Source: Taylorella asinigenitalis ATCC 700933 (GTDB taxonomy: Bacteria > Pseudomonadota > Gammaproteobacteria > Burkholderiales > Burkholderiaceae_B). From it: DNA of 64,000 bases. The stretch is taken from NCBI RefSeq assembly GCF_000687755.1, contig NZ_JHXN01000006.1:33372-97371 (forward strand), written 5' to 3'. The position numbers were made by a program, and so were the translations under genes. Every line of letters begins with the position of its first letter. Within the stretch, counting starts at the first letter, position 1. Of this stretch, positions 30,554-40,083 are shown piece by piece. The notes under the pieces are model-generated. The model was not told the DNA's origin, made no database searches, and saw only the letters and a list, made by a program, of their open reading frames with translations.

Positions 30554-31806
30554 TGGATAAACTAAAAGTCATAGGCGGCAAACGGCTAGAAGGGTCAATC
30601 AAAGTTTCAGGTGCAAAAAATGCGGCTCTACCTATATTATGTGCCACATTACTTACATCAGAGCCAGTAATTCTTAGAAATGTTCCAAAACTAAACGATA
30701 TCAAAACTTCTATAAAAGTTTTGCAACAGCTCGGAGTTAAAGCTGAGTGGGTTGAGCCAGAAGTTCTGAAATTACAAGCTGACGATATTAAATCCTACGA
30801 GGCTCCATATGAATTAGTTAAAACAATGCGTGCTTCAATCTTAGTTTTGGGTCCACTATTAACTAGATTTGGAGAAGCTAAAGTTAGCTTGCCAGGGGGA
30901 TGTGCAATTGGTCAGAGGCCAGTAGACCAGCATATTAAGGGACTTAAAACCCTATCGGCCGATATTGAAATAGAACATGGGTTTGTTGTTGCAAAAGCCG
31001 AACGCTTGAAAGGTGCTTCTATTCGTACAGACATGGTTACAGTTGGTGGAACCGAACAATTTCTTATGGCGGCTTCATTAGCTTCTGGAACTACTGTTTT
31101 GGAAAATGCAGCTCAAGAGCCTGAAGTGTACGACCTTGCAGAGATGCTAAATTCTATGGGGGCTAAAATCTCAGGGCATGGAACATCTAGGATCACTATC
31201 GAGGGTGTAGATAAATTGCATGGCACCGATTACAGTATCATGCCCGATAGGATAGAAGCTGGAACCTTTCTATGCTGCGTGGGTGCTACAGGAGGTACAT
31301 TAGAGTTAACGAATGCATTGCCACATACAATGGATTGCATTCTTGAAAAATTAACTGAAGCAGGGCTAGAAATAGAGGTCAGAGAGAATTCAATCAAAGC
31401 TACAATGAACAGAAGACCAAAACCAGTTTCAATAGTTACTAAAGAATATCCAGGCTTTCCAACAGATATGCAAGCACAATTTATGGCACTAAATGCATTG
31501 GCTGACGGGGAGAGCACAATTGATGAACGCATCTTCGAGAATAGATTTATGCATGTGCCAGAATTAAATCGAATGGGTGCGGATATAAATGTTATAGAAA
31601 ATAAGGCTCAAATACACGGTATTGAGAGACTTCAAGGTGCAAAAGTGATGGCCACTGACCTTAGGGCGTCTGCAAGCCTTATAATAGCAGCACTTGCCGC
31701 TGAAGGTGATACGATAATTGATCGTATTTATCATCTTGACCGCGGTTATTACAAGATAGAAGAAAAGCTCAAAAAAGTTGGTGCAGATATAGAAAGAATC
31801 TCCTAA
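30553..31806 (+). CDS. murA: UDP-N-acetylglucosamine 1-carboxyvinyltransferase
   Basis: It performs the first committed step of peptidoglycan synthesis, using phosphoenolpyruvate. Length is 417 residues. The fosfomycin-target cysteine is in [15 protein letters not shown] (about residue 117), and Lys22 is in [11 protein letters not shown]. It overlaps the BolA gene by one base and is followed 15 bases later by a HisA-like gene, where related genomes carry the whole his operon. One CATTGCCA word lies at 31316. Confidence 0.97.
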   Translation: MDKLKVIGGKRLEGSIKVSGAKNAALPILCATLLTSEPVILRNVPKLNDIKTSIKVLQQLGVKAEWVEPEVLKLQADDIKSYEAPYELVKTMRASILVLGPLLTRFGEAKVSLPGGCAIGQRPVDQHIKGLKTLSADIEIEHGFVVAKAERLKGASIRTDMVTVGGTEQFLMAASLASGTTVLENAAQEPEVYDLAEMLNSMGAKISGHGTSRITIEGVDKLHGTDYSIMPDRIEAGTFLCCVGATGGTLELTNALPHTMDCILEKLTEAGLEIEVRENSIKATMNRRPKPVSIVTKEYPGFPTDMQAQFMALNALADGESTIDERIFENRFMHVPELNRMGADINVIENKAQIHGIERLQGAKVMATDLRASASLIIAALAAEGDTIIDRIYHLDRGYYKIEEKLKKVGADIERIS

Positions 31807-31821
31807 ATAAAAGTAATTTGT

Positions 31822-32577
31822 ATGTGGATTATTCCTTCAATTTTTATTCAAGATGGCAAATGTGTCCATGTTAGTTATGGCGATAAGACTAGCTCTACGC
31901 CTTTTGATGTAGATCCAGTTGAACAGGCTAAAAAATGGGCCGATCTTGGAGCTGATAGATTGCACATTGTTCAACTTGGTCCCAATGCGGCTTCGCAAAA
32001 TGCGGCAACATATTCAAAAAACAATGATGTGCTGGGTAAAATTGTAGATGAAGTTAGTCATTACTTGCCACTTCAAATTGCTGGCGGTATTAAAACAATG
32101 GCTTCGATTGAATCTTATCTAGATATGGGGTTTGATTATGTAGTTGTTGGATCTGCAGGGGTGAAAGACCCGCATTTTATGAACGATGCTTGTTCAGCTT
32201 TTAATGGTCAGGTTATCTTGGGTTTAGATGCACGAGACGGAAAAGTTGTGACGGATAGTTGGTCTAAAGTTACTAAGTTTGATGCCATAAGCATTGCCCA
32301 AAGACTTACAGATGAAGGGATTGATTCTATAATCTATACAGATATGGGTCCAAACGGCGATATGACTGAACTTAATTATGAAGCAACGATTAATTTTGCT
32401 CAAAATGTGGACGTTCCCGTGTTAGCTTGCGGCGATATAGATCAAGTCAGTAGATTCAAAGAAATTAAAACCTTGGTCGATTACGGAGTAGATGGAATTA
32501 TTTTAGGGAAATGTCTTGATAAAGGTAACTATAGCCTACAAGATGCTATTGATATAGTAGATTCCATTAACGATTAG
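31822..32577 (+). CDS. hisA: HisA-like TIM-barrel protein lacking the first catalytic aspartate
   Basis: A 251-residue protein of the HisA family, whose normal role is ProFAR isomerisation in histidine synthesis. The barrel pattern is clear (LQIAGGIKTMASIESYLDMGFDYVVVG is recognisable in pieces, then GLDARDGKVV and IYTDMG). However, the catalytic Asp of the first strand (IPAIDL) is Phe8 here (IPSIFI), HLVDL reads HIVQL, RDG after YTD reads PNG, and the GG phosphate loop of strand 7 reads GD. The second catalytic Asp (GLDARDG) and the Thr of YTD remain. No hisG, D, C, B, H, F or I is beside it, although murA and tatA flank it. It is probably a pseudo-enzyme or repurposed protein; the frame is intact and tightly packed. 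Confidence 0.82.
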   Translation: MWIIPSIFIQDGKCVHVSYGDKTSSTPFDVDPVEQAKKWADLGADRLHIVQLGPNAASQNAATYSKNNDVLGKIVDEVSHYLPLQIAGGIKTMASIESYLDMGFDYVVVGSAGVKDPHFMNDACSAFNGQVILGLDARDGKVVTDSWSKVTKFDAISIAQRLTDEGIDSIIYTDMGPNGDMTELNYEATINFAQNVDVPVLACGDIDQVSRFKEIKTLVDYGVDGIILGKCLDKGNYSLQDAIDIVDSIND

Positions 32578-32586
32578 GAGATATTT

Positions 32587-32865
32587 ATGGGTGGTTTTAG
32601 TATTTGGCACTGGTTAATAGTATTACTTGTAGTGATATTAGTTTTTGGTACTAAGAGACTAAGGAATGCCGGTGAAGATCTTGGTGGAGCAGTTAAGGGA
32701 TTTAAAAAAGGTATGAAGGATGCTGATACTGATTACGAGGATTCTAAACCTGCAGTTATTCCATCCCCACCAGGTGTGCCATCAGGAGGTTTAGATCAAG
32801 ATATATCTGTACCTAAGCCTACAGTAAAAGACCAAGTTGACTCTGATCAAATCAAAAATCCTTAA
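32587..32865 (+). CDS. tatA: Sec-independent translocase protein TatA
   Basis: A 92-residue single-span protein that forms the folded-protein channel. The membrane segment [19 protein letters not shown] and amphipathic helix ([14 protein letters not shown]) are typical. The tail is Pro/Asp-rich. A GGAGAT ribosome site overlaps the end of the HisA-like gene. Its stop overlaps the tatB ATG by one base. Confidence 0.95.
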   Translation: MGGFSIWHWLIVLLVVILVFGTKRLRNAGEDLGGAVKGFKKGMKDADTDYEDSKPAVIPSPPGVPSGGLDQDISVPKPTVKDQVDSDQIKNP

Positions 32866-33221
32866 TGTTTGGATTAAGTTTTAGCGAATTTTTCGTTATT
32901 GGGGTGGTCGCCTTATTGGTGTTCGGTCCCGAAAAGCTCCCAAAAGTTGCCAGAAGTATAGGGCACATTACTGGCCGCGTAAATCGATATATGAGCGATT
33001 TTAAAAAGGATATGGAGCATGAAATTGATGCAGATGAACTGCGATCTATAAAATCATCATTGACAGATGCTGCCCAAAGTATAAAAACACACGCCACTCA
33101 AATCAAAGATGAAGTTCAATCCTCTTTTTCAGAAATATCAAAAAAAGATTTCAGCCAAGAAGAGTTTCCCGACCTTCCTGATGTAATTATCCCTTCTAAA
33201 CAAAATAAAGATAATGGCTGA
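32865..33221 (+). CDS. tatB: Sec-independent translocase protein TatB
   Basis: A 118-residue protein with the N-terminal membrane segment FSEFFVIGVVALLVFGPEKLP and a long amphipathic helix (VARSIGHITGRVNRYMSDFK). Together with TatC it binds twin-arginine signal peptides. It overlaps tatA by 1 base and tatC by 8 bases. The Rieske protein at 36527, with an RR motif, is a likely client. Confidence 0.94.
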   Translation: MFGLSFSEFFVIGVVALLVFGPEKLPKVARSIGHITGRVNRYMSDFKKDMEHEIDADELRSIKSSLTDAAQSIKTHATQIKDEVQSSFSEISKKDFSQEEFPDLPDVIIPSKQNKDNG

Positions 33222-33966
33222 AGTTGAAGAGGGCGGCTTACTTCCGCATTTAATAGAATTACGATCTAGACTCTTGAAATCAATCGCTGCACTAGTGGTA
33301 GTGTTTTTAGTCCTATGCATTTTTCCAGGGCCTAATGAAATTTATGATTTGCTCGCTCATCCACTAATAGCAAGTTTGCCAGCTGGAGATCGTATGATCT
33401 CTTTAGGAGTAATAACACCTTTTATTGTGCCACTTAAGACCACGCTTTTTGCTGCAATAGTAATTGCAATGCCTTATATTTTGTATCAGGCATGGGCATT
33501 TGTAGCTCCAGGATTATATAGACGGGAGAAATCGTTGGCATTGCCACTTATGGTAGGAAGCTACCTGCTTTTTATAGTAGGCATGTGCTTTTGTTATTTT
33601 TTTGTGTTTCGTCTTGTATTTCGATTCATAATATCTGTAGCCCCTGACAGCATTCAGTTTGCTCCTGATATTGAAGCGTATATAGATTTTGTAACCACTA
33701 TGTTTCTAGCGTTTGGAATTACATTTGAGGTGCCAGTTGTCGTTATATTATTAGTCTTTAGTGGCATAGCTAGTGTAGAAAAATTAAAGCAAGCTAGAAG
33801 CTATGTGATTGTTGGTTCCTTTATAGTAGCGGCTATTTTGACGCCTCCTGACATAATAAGTCAGGTCTTGATGGCCGTTCCATTGATATTATTATTTGAG
33901 ATAGGCCTTAGGGTGGCTATGTTCTATTCACGCGACTCTAGAACTATTTCCAAATCTTCAGAATGA
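33214..33966 (+). CDS. tatC: Sec-independent translocase protein TatC
   Basis: A 250-residue, six-helix receptor for twin-arginine signal peptides. Family motifs LLPHLIELRSRLLKS, YQAWAFVAPGLYRREK and FGITFEVPVVVILL are present. It overlaps tatB by 8 bases, and its last 43 bases overlap the 3' end of the convergent DegS-like gene. One CATTGCCA word lies at 33539. Confidence 0.96.
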   Translation: MAEVEEGGLLPHLIELRSRLLKSIAALVVVFLVLCIFPGPNEIYDLLAHPLIASLPAGDRMISLGVITPFIVPLKTTLFAAIVIAMPYILYQAWAFVAPGLYRREKSLALPLMVGSYLLFIVGMCFCYFFVFRLVFRFIISVAPDSIQFAPDIEAYIDFVTTMFLAFGITFEVPVVVILLVFSGIASVEKLKQARSYVIVGSFIVAAILTPPDIISQVLMAVPLILLFEIGLRVAMFYSRDSRTISKSSE

Positions 33967-35147
33967 CCATTCCGGTAGATTTTTAATTTGATGGAGGTAC
34001 CTGGTTTTTGAGCTGCGATATCAATCATCAGATGGTCTACACTAATTACTTTTTCGCCATTGAATTCTGTGATTACATCACCGTTTTTTAGATGTGCTTT
34101 TTCTGCAGGGCTATTTTTTGCTATTGATACGATTACGACTCCCGTAGTGTCGGAGAGTTTTAGAGTTTTCGCTACTTCGCTTGTCACTAACTGTGCTTCA
34201 ATTCCGAGCCAACCTCTAGTAACACGGCCATCGGTAATTATCTGATTTAGGATTTTTAAAGCAGTGTCCGCTGGAGTCGCAAATCCAATTCCTAATGAAC
34301 CTCCATAGTCGTCATCCGCATAAATTGCAGTATTTATACCAACTAATTTACCGTTAACATTAATCAGTGCACCACCCGAATTCCCTGGGTTAATCGATGC
34401 ATCCGTCTGGATAAAATTCTCGTATGTATTTATCCCAAGACCAGATCTTCCAATAGCAGAAACAATGCCCATAGTCGTAGTCTGTCCTACGCCAAAAGGA
34501 TTACCTATAGCAAGGACAACATCTCCCACATTAAGAGATTGAGAGTTTTCGTAAGTAATTGGGACTAAATCTGGTACATCAATCTTAATTACAGCTAAAT
34601 CAGTATCTGGATCAGCACCTATGAATTTAGCCTTAAATTTTCGCCCATCGTAAAGTGCCACCTCGATAGAATCCGCCGCTTCGACTACGTGGTAATTTGT
34701 GAGAATGTACCCTTCTGCATTTGCAATCACACCAGAACCTAAATCTGTCGGTTCATTTAGCTTTTTGTTGTATTGTTCGATAATGAACGGGCGCAGTGAT
34801 GGCACATCTCGAAGCCCCTTAAATGGGGAGGCAATGATTTTGGTTGTGTATATGCTAACTACGGATGGAGAAGCTAAGGCTACAGCATCCGCATAAGATG
34901 TAATGATAGTGGTTGTCAATGTATGTTTGACCTCTCCACTAGGCTTATATTGAAGGCCAAGATTAGCCTTTGGAGCTTCAAGCTGTTGAATTTTTACGGT
35001 GGCCGTCGGTCTTTGAGGTTCTGACAAATGCGGGTTAGTCTGAGTAAAATAACCCCTTATGTAGTCAGGCTTTAGAATACCTAACACGCATAAAACTAAT
35101 AGACAAATAGCACAAAGATTTGCAAAAATAGTCCAAATTAATCTCAT
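33924..35147 (-). CDS. Membrane-anchored HtrA-family serine protease, DegS-like (one PDZ)
   Basis: A trypsin-fold protease of 407 residues from the ATG at 35147 (MRLIWTIFANLC). The longer frame from 35171 would overlap the divergent Nif3 gene. An uncleaved N-terminal membrane segment is followed by a Pro-rich linker, the catalytic triad (His in NYHVVEAAD, Asp in DTDLAVIK, Ser in NPGNSGGAL) and one PDZ domain. The anchor plus single PDZ is the DegS layout. DegS starts the sigma-E envelope-stress cascade by cutting RseA. In Bordetella-like genomes a protease gene holds the same place between tatC and nif3. Confidence 0.88.
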   Translation of the reverse strand: MRLIWTIFANLCAICLLVLCVLGILKPDYIRGYFTQTNPHLSEPQRPTATVKIQQLEAPKANLGLQYKPSGEVKHTLTTTIITSYADAVALASPSVVSIYTTKIIASPFKGLRDVPSLRPFIIEQYNKKLNEPTDLGSGVIANAEGYILTNYHVVEAADSIEVALYDGRKFKAKFIGADPDTDLAVIKIDVPDLVPITYENSQSLNVGDVVLAIGNPFGVGQTTTMGIVSAIGRSGLGINTYENFIQTDASINPGNSGGALINVNGKLVGINTAIYADDDYGGSLGIGFATPADTALKILNQIITDGRVTRGWLGIEAQLVTSEVAKTLKLSDTTGVVIVSIAKNSPAEKAHLKNGDVITEFNGEKVISVDHLMIDIAAQKPGTSIKLKIYRNGHSEDLEIVLESRE

Positions 35148-35157
35148 AGGTGTAATA

Positions 35158-35949
35158 ATGAGCGGTATCAAATTACAAGAACTTCAAGAGTGGCTAGATT
35201 GCACTCTTAAACCCAATATGTTTAATGATTATGCCCCTAATGGACTACAGCTTCAAGGGAAATCAAAAATAAACAAAATTGTACTAGGGGTTACAGCTTC
35301 AGAAGCTTTGATACAGCAAGCCATTCAAAAAAATGCGGATGCAATAATTGTACATCATGGATGGTTTTGGAAAAATGAAGATTTACAAATTGTTGATATT
35401 AAGTACAAACGCATTGCCACCGCAATAAAAGGCAATCTGAATGTGTTCGGATATCATTTGCCGCTCGATGCACATATTGAGTATGGAAATAATGCACAGC
35501 TTGCACGCGTTCTTGATTTTCAAGTAAATATGATAGAGAAGGAGGGTGAGCTCAAACCTGAGACCTACGGGAAGTATGGCTTAATTTGGTTTGGCCGTCC
35601 TGCACAGCAAATTAAAACTCTAGGTGATTTGTGTGCATTGATTGAACAAAAGCTCGATAGAACCCCGCTTTTAGTTGGCAATGCCTCCGCACCTATCCAC
35701 CGTATCGCTTGGTGCACTGGTGGTGCTCAAGGATACTTTAAGGATGCGATTGATCAGGGAGCGGATGTTTATATCACTGGGGAAGCATCTGAAAAATGCT
35801 ATCACGAAGCTTTGGAATCTGGTGTGGGGTTTATAGCTGCAGGTCATCATGCAACTGAAAGGTATGGTGTTCAAGCTTTGGGATCAGCACTAAAAGATCA
35901 ATTCCCTCAGCTTGAGATTGAGTATGTGGAACTTAATAATCCGATTTAA
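35158..35949 (+). CDS. Nif3-like dinuclear metal-centre protein (YbgI family)
   Basis: A 263-residue member of the Nif3/GTP cyclohydrolase I type 2-like family. Metal-binding motifs include IVHHGWFWKNED, GYHLPLDAH and AAGHHATERYG. The biochemical role of the family is still uncertain. The ATG is 10 bases from the start of the divergent protease gene. The 3' end abuts mscL. Two CATTGCCA words, at 35412 (sense) and 35676 (antisense), lie inside. Confidence 0.92.
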   Translation: MSGIKLQELQEWLDCTLKPNMFNDYAPNGLQLQGKSKINKIVLGVTASEALIQQAIQKNADAIIVHHGWFWKNEDLQIVDIKYKRIATAIKGNLNVFGYHLPLDAHIEYGNNAQLARVLDFQVNMIEKEGELKPETYGKYGLIWFGRPAQQIKTLGDLCALIEQKLDRTPLLVGNASAPIHRIAWCTGGAQGYFKDAIDQGADVYITGEASEKCYHEALESGVGFIAAGHHATERYGVQALGSALKDQFPQLEIEYVELNNPI

Positions 35950-36396
35950 TTAAATTTTTCTTGTTTTTAATTCGTCACGAATTTCTCTTAAAAGCACAAC
36001 CTCTGCAGGGTCTGCTGCTGGTGCTGCTGCTTCCTCTTCAGAAACTCTTGATTTAATTTTATTGATTGTTCTTACAAGCATAAACACTACGAATGCCATT
36101 AGTAAGAAATTTATAACTACAGTTAAAAAGCTACCCCAGCTTAAAACGTTTGCTCCTGCTTCTTGAAGTGCAGCTAATGTCTCTGGTCCAGTATAGTTAT
36201 CTGGCTTAGAAAGAATTAAAAATTTGTGAGAGAAATCAACATCACCACCTAAGATAAAGCTGATTAAGGGCATGATAATATCTTTAACTAAAGAGTCAAT
36301 GATTTTGCCGAATGCGGCCCCGATGATTACACCTACGGCCAAATCCACCATATTACCTTTTATAGCGAATTCCCTAAATTCCTTAAAAAACGACAT
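35950..36396 (-). CDS. mscL: Large-conductance mechanosensitive channel MscL
   Basis: A pressure-release channel that opens under osmotic downshock. The start is placed at 36396 ([15 protein letters not shown]), preceded by a GGAGGG ribosome site, giving 148 residues. The longer frame to 36468 adds a non-family N-terminus. TM1 is [22 protein letters not shown]2 is [19 protein letters not shown], and the C-terminal helix is conserved. The Ala-rich [14 protein letters not shown] linker is usual. Confidence 0.96.
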   Translation of the reverse strand: MSFFKEFREFAIKGNMVDLAVGVIIGAAFGKIIDSLVKDIIMPLISFILGGDVDFSHKFLILSKPDNYTGPETLAALQEAGANVLSWGSFLTVVINFLLMAFVVFMLVRTINKIKSRVSEEEAAAPAADPAEVVLLREIRDELKTRKI

Positions 36397-36526
36397 AATT
36401 CCCTCCGATACGATGTCATGAAAAAGGTTATTATCATAAACGAATTTTTTTGTAATATGCAATCTCATAGGGTTATAATTGGGGCGGAATAATTTTTAAA
36501 CTTGGCAATACCAATAAGGATATACA

Positions 36527-37168
36527 ATGAGTCAAGATTCACACAATTTAGTTCAAAGCGAGAGCTTGTCATTTCCTGAGCAATTGCCAGATGACCCTTC
36601 TCGACGTATGTTATTAGGGACAGCCTGTGCGATCGGAGGCGTAGCTACAATGGCTACGCTTGTTCCATTTGTTGCCTCTATGACTCCTTCGGACAGAGCA
36701 AGGGCTGCAGGGGCTCCAGTTGAAGTTGATATAAGCCAAATCGCACCAGGTACTATGATTGCAGTGGAGTGGCAGGGTAAACCTGTTTGGATTCTTCATC
36801 GCACTCCTGAAATGATTGAGTCATTGAAGGCTACTGAGGATTTAGTAGCAGACCCTAAATCAGAAAGACCTGGATACACTCCAGAATATGCAAAAAATCA
36901 ATATCGTTCTCGCAAAGATCAGTGGTTTGTTTGCGTCGGTATCTGTACTCACTTAGGTTGTTCACCATCTTCGCGTCTTAAAGACGGAAATGCTGAAGGC
37001 ATGTCTTCAGACTGGAAGGGTGGTTATCTATGCCCTTGTCATGGTTCTCATTTTGACTTGGCTGGACGTGTATTTAAAAATCAACCAGCTCCAGATAATC
37101 TTCTAGTTCCGCCTTACTACTTCGTGGACGATACTCATATATTAATCGGCCAAGAAGCTGCGGCCTAA
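36527..37168 (+). CDS. petA: Ubiquinol-cytochrome c reductase, Rieske iron-sulfur subunit
   Basis: A 213-residue subunit of the bc1 complex that passes electrons from quinol to cytochrome c1. A twin-arginine motif (SRRMLLG, about residue 26) precedes the membrane segment, consistent with Tat export by the nearby tatABC. The [2Fe-2S] ligands are in CTHLGCSP and CPCHGSHFD. It is the first gene of petABC. Confidence 0.97.
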   Translation: MSQDSHNLVQSESLSFPEQLPDDPSRRMLLGTACAIGGVATMATLVPFVASMTPSDRARAAGAPVEVDISQIAPGTMIAVEWQGKPVWILHRTPEMIESLKATEDLVADPKSERPGYTPEYAKNQYRSRKDQWFVCVGICTHLGCSPSSRLKDGNAEGMSSDWKGGYLCPCHGSHFDLAGRVFKNQPAPDNLLVPPYYFVDDTHILIGQEAAA

Positions 37169-37189
37169 TCTATAATCAGGAGTTAAATA

Positions 37190-38575
37190 ATGGCTAAAGA
37201 TAAAGTTGTAGAAACGACAGGATTTTTAGGTTGGGTTGATCGTAGATTTCCTCTTACAAGCCTGTGGAATGACCACATGGCTAAGTACTATGCACCTAAA
37301 AACTTCAATTTTTGGTACTTCTTCGGTTCTCTTGCAATCCTAGTACTAGTTATACAGATTGTGACTGGTATTTTTATGGTTATGCATTACAAACCAGATG
37401 CAAATGAAGCTTTTGCATCAGTCGAATATATTATGCGTGAAGTGCCATATGGTTGGATTATTCGCTATATGCACTCCACAGGTGCGTCTATGTTCTTTGT
37501 GGTTGTATACCTTCATATGCTAAGAGGTATGTTCTACGGTTCATATCGTAAACCACGTGAACTAGTTTGGATCTTCGGTGTTATGATTTTCCTTTGCTTG
37601 ATGGCTGAAGCATTTTTTGGCTATCTATTACCTTGGGGACAGATGTCATTCTGGGGTGCACAGGTGATTGTTAACCTCTTCTCTGCTATTCCTTTCGTTG
37701 GTGAGACTTTATCTGTTTGGATTCGCGGTGATTTTGTTGTGTCAGATGCGACATTAAATAGATTCTTTGCATTCCACGTTGTAGCAATTCCGCTAGTTTT
37801 AATCGGCTTAGTAGCAGCTCATATTATTGCTCTTCATGAGGTTGGTTCTAATAACCCAGATGGAGTTGAAATTAAAAACTACAAAGACAAAAATGGTATT
37901 CCTCTAGACGGTATCCCATTCCACCCATACTATACAGTTCATGATATTTTGGGAGTGGCTGTGTTCCTATTAGTTTTTGCTGCCATTATGTTCTTTGCAC
38001 CAACTATGGGTGGATATTTCTTAGAATCCAATAATTTCTTACCAGCTGATCCACTACAAACACCACCACATATTGCACCCGTTTGGTACTTCACGCCTTT
38101 CTATTCTATGTTGCGTGCAACTACCGATGACTTTACGTGGGTGTTAGCTGGATTTGCTGTTATTTTTGCTCTTGGAATTTTACTAAGTAAAAATATCAAA
38201 GGTTTGTGGAAAATTATTTGGTTTGTAGTGCTCGTGGGCATTGCCATCCTACTTCGTGTTTTTGATGCGAAATTCTGGGGCGTGATTGTTATGGGTGGTA
38301 CCGTTGTTATGCTTGGCTTCTTGCCATGGCTAGATCAGTCACCAGTAAAATCTATTCGTTACCGTCCTGGTTGGCATAAGCTTCTATATGCTATTTTCTG
38401 CATTAATTTTATCGTTCTTGGAGTTTGCGGTACTAAATCTCCTGATGATTTAATTAACATTATCAGCCAAGTTGGTACTGTTATTTATCTAGCTTTCTTC
38501 TTCTTTATGCCTATTTGGAGCCGAATTGGACCATTTAAGCAAGTTCCAGAAAGAATCACTTATAAACCGCACTAA
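37190..38575 (+). CDS. petB: Cytochrome b of the bc1 complex
   Basis: A 461-residue, eight-helix cytochrome b with b-type haem His pairs (RYMHSTGAS and HVVAIP/AAHIIALHEVG) and the quinol-site PPW-like motif DPLQTPPHIAPVWYF. It sits between the Rieske and cytochrome c1 genes. The C-terminal extension with two more membrane segments is usual in betaproteobacteria. One CATTGCCA word lies at 38239. Confidence 0.97.
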   Translation: MAKDKVVETTGFLGWVDRRFPLTSLWNDHMAKYYAPKNFNFWYFFGSLAILVLVIQIVTGIFMVMHYKPDANEAFASVEYIMREVPYGWIIRYMHSTGASMFFVVVYLHMLRGMFYGSYRKPRELVWIFGVMIFLCLMAEAFFGYLLPWGQMSFWGAQVIVNLFSAIPFVGETLSVWIRGDFVVSDATLNRFFAFHVVAIPLVLIGLVAAHIIALHEVGSNNPDGVEIKNYKDKNGIPLDGIPFHPYYTVHDILGVAVFLLVFAAIMFFAPTMGGYFLESNNFLPADPLQTPPHIAPVWYFTPFYSMLRATTDDFTWVLAGFAVIFALGILLSKNIKGLWKIIWFVVLVGIAILLRVFDAKFWGVIVMGGTVVMLGFLPWLDQSPVKSIRYRPGWHKLLYAIFCINFIVLGVCGTKSPDDLINIISQVGTVIYLAFFFFMPIWSRIGPFKQVPERITYKPH

Positions 38576-38592
38576 TAAAGAGGATATACAAG

Positions 38593-39450
38593 ATGTTTAA
38601 AAAATTTCTAGTTTCATTACTTTTATTAGTTGCTTCAGTTAGTGGTACTTCTTTCGCTTCTGAAGGTGGGGTTCATTGGGATGAAGCTCCAATAAATTTA
38701 CGCGATAAAGCTTCTTTGCAAAATGGAGCTAAGCTATTCGTTAATTACTGTATGAACTGTCATAGTGCAAATTTAGTGCGCTATAGTCATCTTCAAGAGC
38801 TTGGTTTGACTGAAAAACAGATCGAAGAAAATCTATTATTTACAGGTAAAAAAGTAGGCGATAAGATGACCATCGCTATGGACCGTAAGGATGCGAAACT
38901 ATGGTTCGGTGTGACTCCTCCTGACTTATCTGTAATGGCTCGTGCAAAATCTGCAAACTTAGGTCAGCCAGGCACAGATTATATTTACACATATCTTAGA
39001 ACCTTCTACCGCGATAAATCTCGTGCCACTGGGTGGAACAATATAGTGTTCCCTAACACAGCAATGCCAAATCCATTATGGGAGCAGATGAGTCCTGTAG
39101 AAGTCACTATCACTGATATTGTTGAGCAAGCTAAAGAAGGTGGTGGTACTGAATGGCACGAAGTGGTTTCTGTGATTGATGAACATGGATATCGTAAACA
39201 GGTGAGCGATAAGGCATTGCCAGACTACAAAGGAGTAGCTTCTAGTCACCAAGAAATTAAATACCTTAACCCAGAAAAACAAGCTGAGTTCGATAAGGAT
39301 GTGGCAGATTTAACAGCCTTTTTAGGTTGGATGTCTGAACCTCATCAAGAGTTCCGTAAAACTTTAGGTTTGTGGGTTATGCTATTCTTAGCTATCTTCT
39401 TTGTGTTTGCATGGCAGCTAAATAAAGCTTACTGGAAGCACGTAAAATAA
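38593..39450 (+). CDS. petC: Cytochrome c1 of the bc1 complex
   Basis: A 285-residue protein with a Sec signal peptide (to about residue 22), the haem motif CMNCH near residue 55, a PDLSVMARAK region with the family's methionine-ligand neighbourhood, and a C-terminal membrane anchor (LGLWVMLFLAIFFVFAWQL). It accepts electrons from the Rieske protein and passes them to soluble cytochromes such as the c4 encoded at 2498. One CATTGCCA word lies at 39215. Confidence 0.96.
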   Translation: MFKKFLVSLLLLVASVSGTSFASEGGVHWDEAPINLRDKASLQNGAKLFVNYCMNCHSANLVRYSHLQELGLTEKQIEENLLFTGKKVGDKMTIAMDRKDAKLWFGVTPPDLSVMARAKSANLGQPGTDYIYTYLRTFYRDKSRATGWNNIVFPNTAMPNPLWEQMSPVEVTITDIVEQAKEGGGTEWHEVVSVIDEHGYRKQVSDKALPDYKGVASSHQEIKYLNPEKQAEFDKDVADLTAFLGWMSEPHQEFRKTLGLWVMLFLAIFFVFAWQLNKAYWKHVK

Positions 39451-39471
39451 CAATAAATTTAGAGGTAACTT

Positions 39472-40083
39472 ATGATCGTTTTATTTTCTGGAAATACTTG
39501 TCCTTTCTCTCAAAGATGCCGTTTTGTACTTTACGAAAAAGGCATGGATTTTGAGGTTAAGGATATAGATTTGTTCAATAAACCAGAAGATATTGCACTC
39601 ATGAATCCTTATGGCACATTGCCAATCTTAGTTGAAAGAGACCTAGTTCTATATGAGTCTAATATCATAAACGAGTATATCGATGAACGCTTTCCGCATC
39701 CTCAATTGATGCCAGGTGAGCCTATTATGAGAGCTAGAACTAGGTTGTTTCTTTTTAACTTTGAGCGTGAATTATTTTCTTATGTATCTATCCTAGAGGA
39801 TCGCAGTAAGAAAAATAATGAGGAAGAGTTAAAAGAAGCTCGTAATATTATTCGAGATAGACTTACTCAAATCTCTCAAGTGATGTCTAAAAATAAATAT
39901 ATGCTTGGAGATGAATTTTCTATGCTTGATGTGGCTATTTCTCCTTTGCTTTGGAGGCTTGATCACTACGGTATCGAACTTCCTAAAGCCGCTGCTCCGA
40001 TTCAAAAATATGCAGAGCGTATCTTCTCTAGGCCTGCATTTATTGAAGCATTGACACCATCTGAAAAAGTGATGCGTCGCTAA
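39472..40083 (+). CDS. sspA: Stringent starvation protein A
   Basis: A 203-residue glutathione-S-transferase-fold protein that binds RNA polymerase. The N-terminal glutaredoxin-like domain (SGNTCPFSQRCRFVLYEKGM) precedes the C-terminal helical domain. It is next to sspB (1-base overlap) behind petABC, the standard order in beta- and gammaproteobacteria. One CATTGCCA word lies at 39617. Confidence 0.95.
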   Translation: MIVLFSGNTCPFSQRCRFVLYEKGMDFEVKDIDLFNKPEDIALMNPYGTLPILVERDLVLYESNIINEYIDERFPHPQLMPGEPIMRARTRLFLFNFERELFSYVSILEDRSKKNNEEELKEARNIIRDRLTQISQVMSKNKYMLGDEFSMLDVAISPLLWRLDHYGIELPKAAAPIQKYAERIFSRPAFIEALTPSEKVMRR

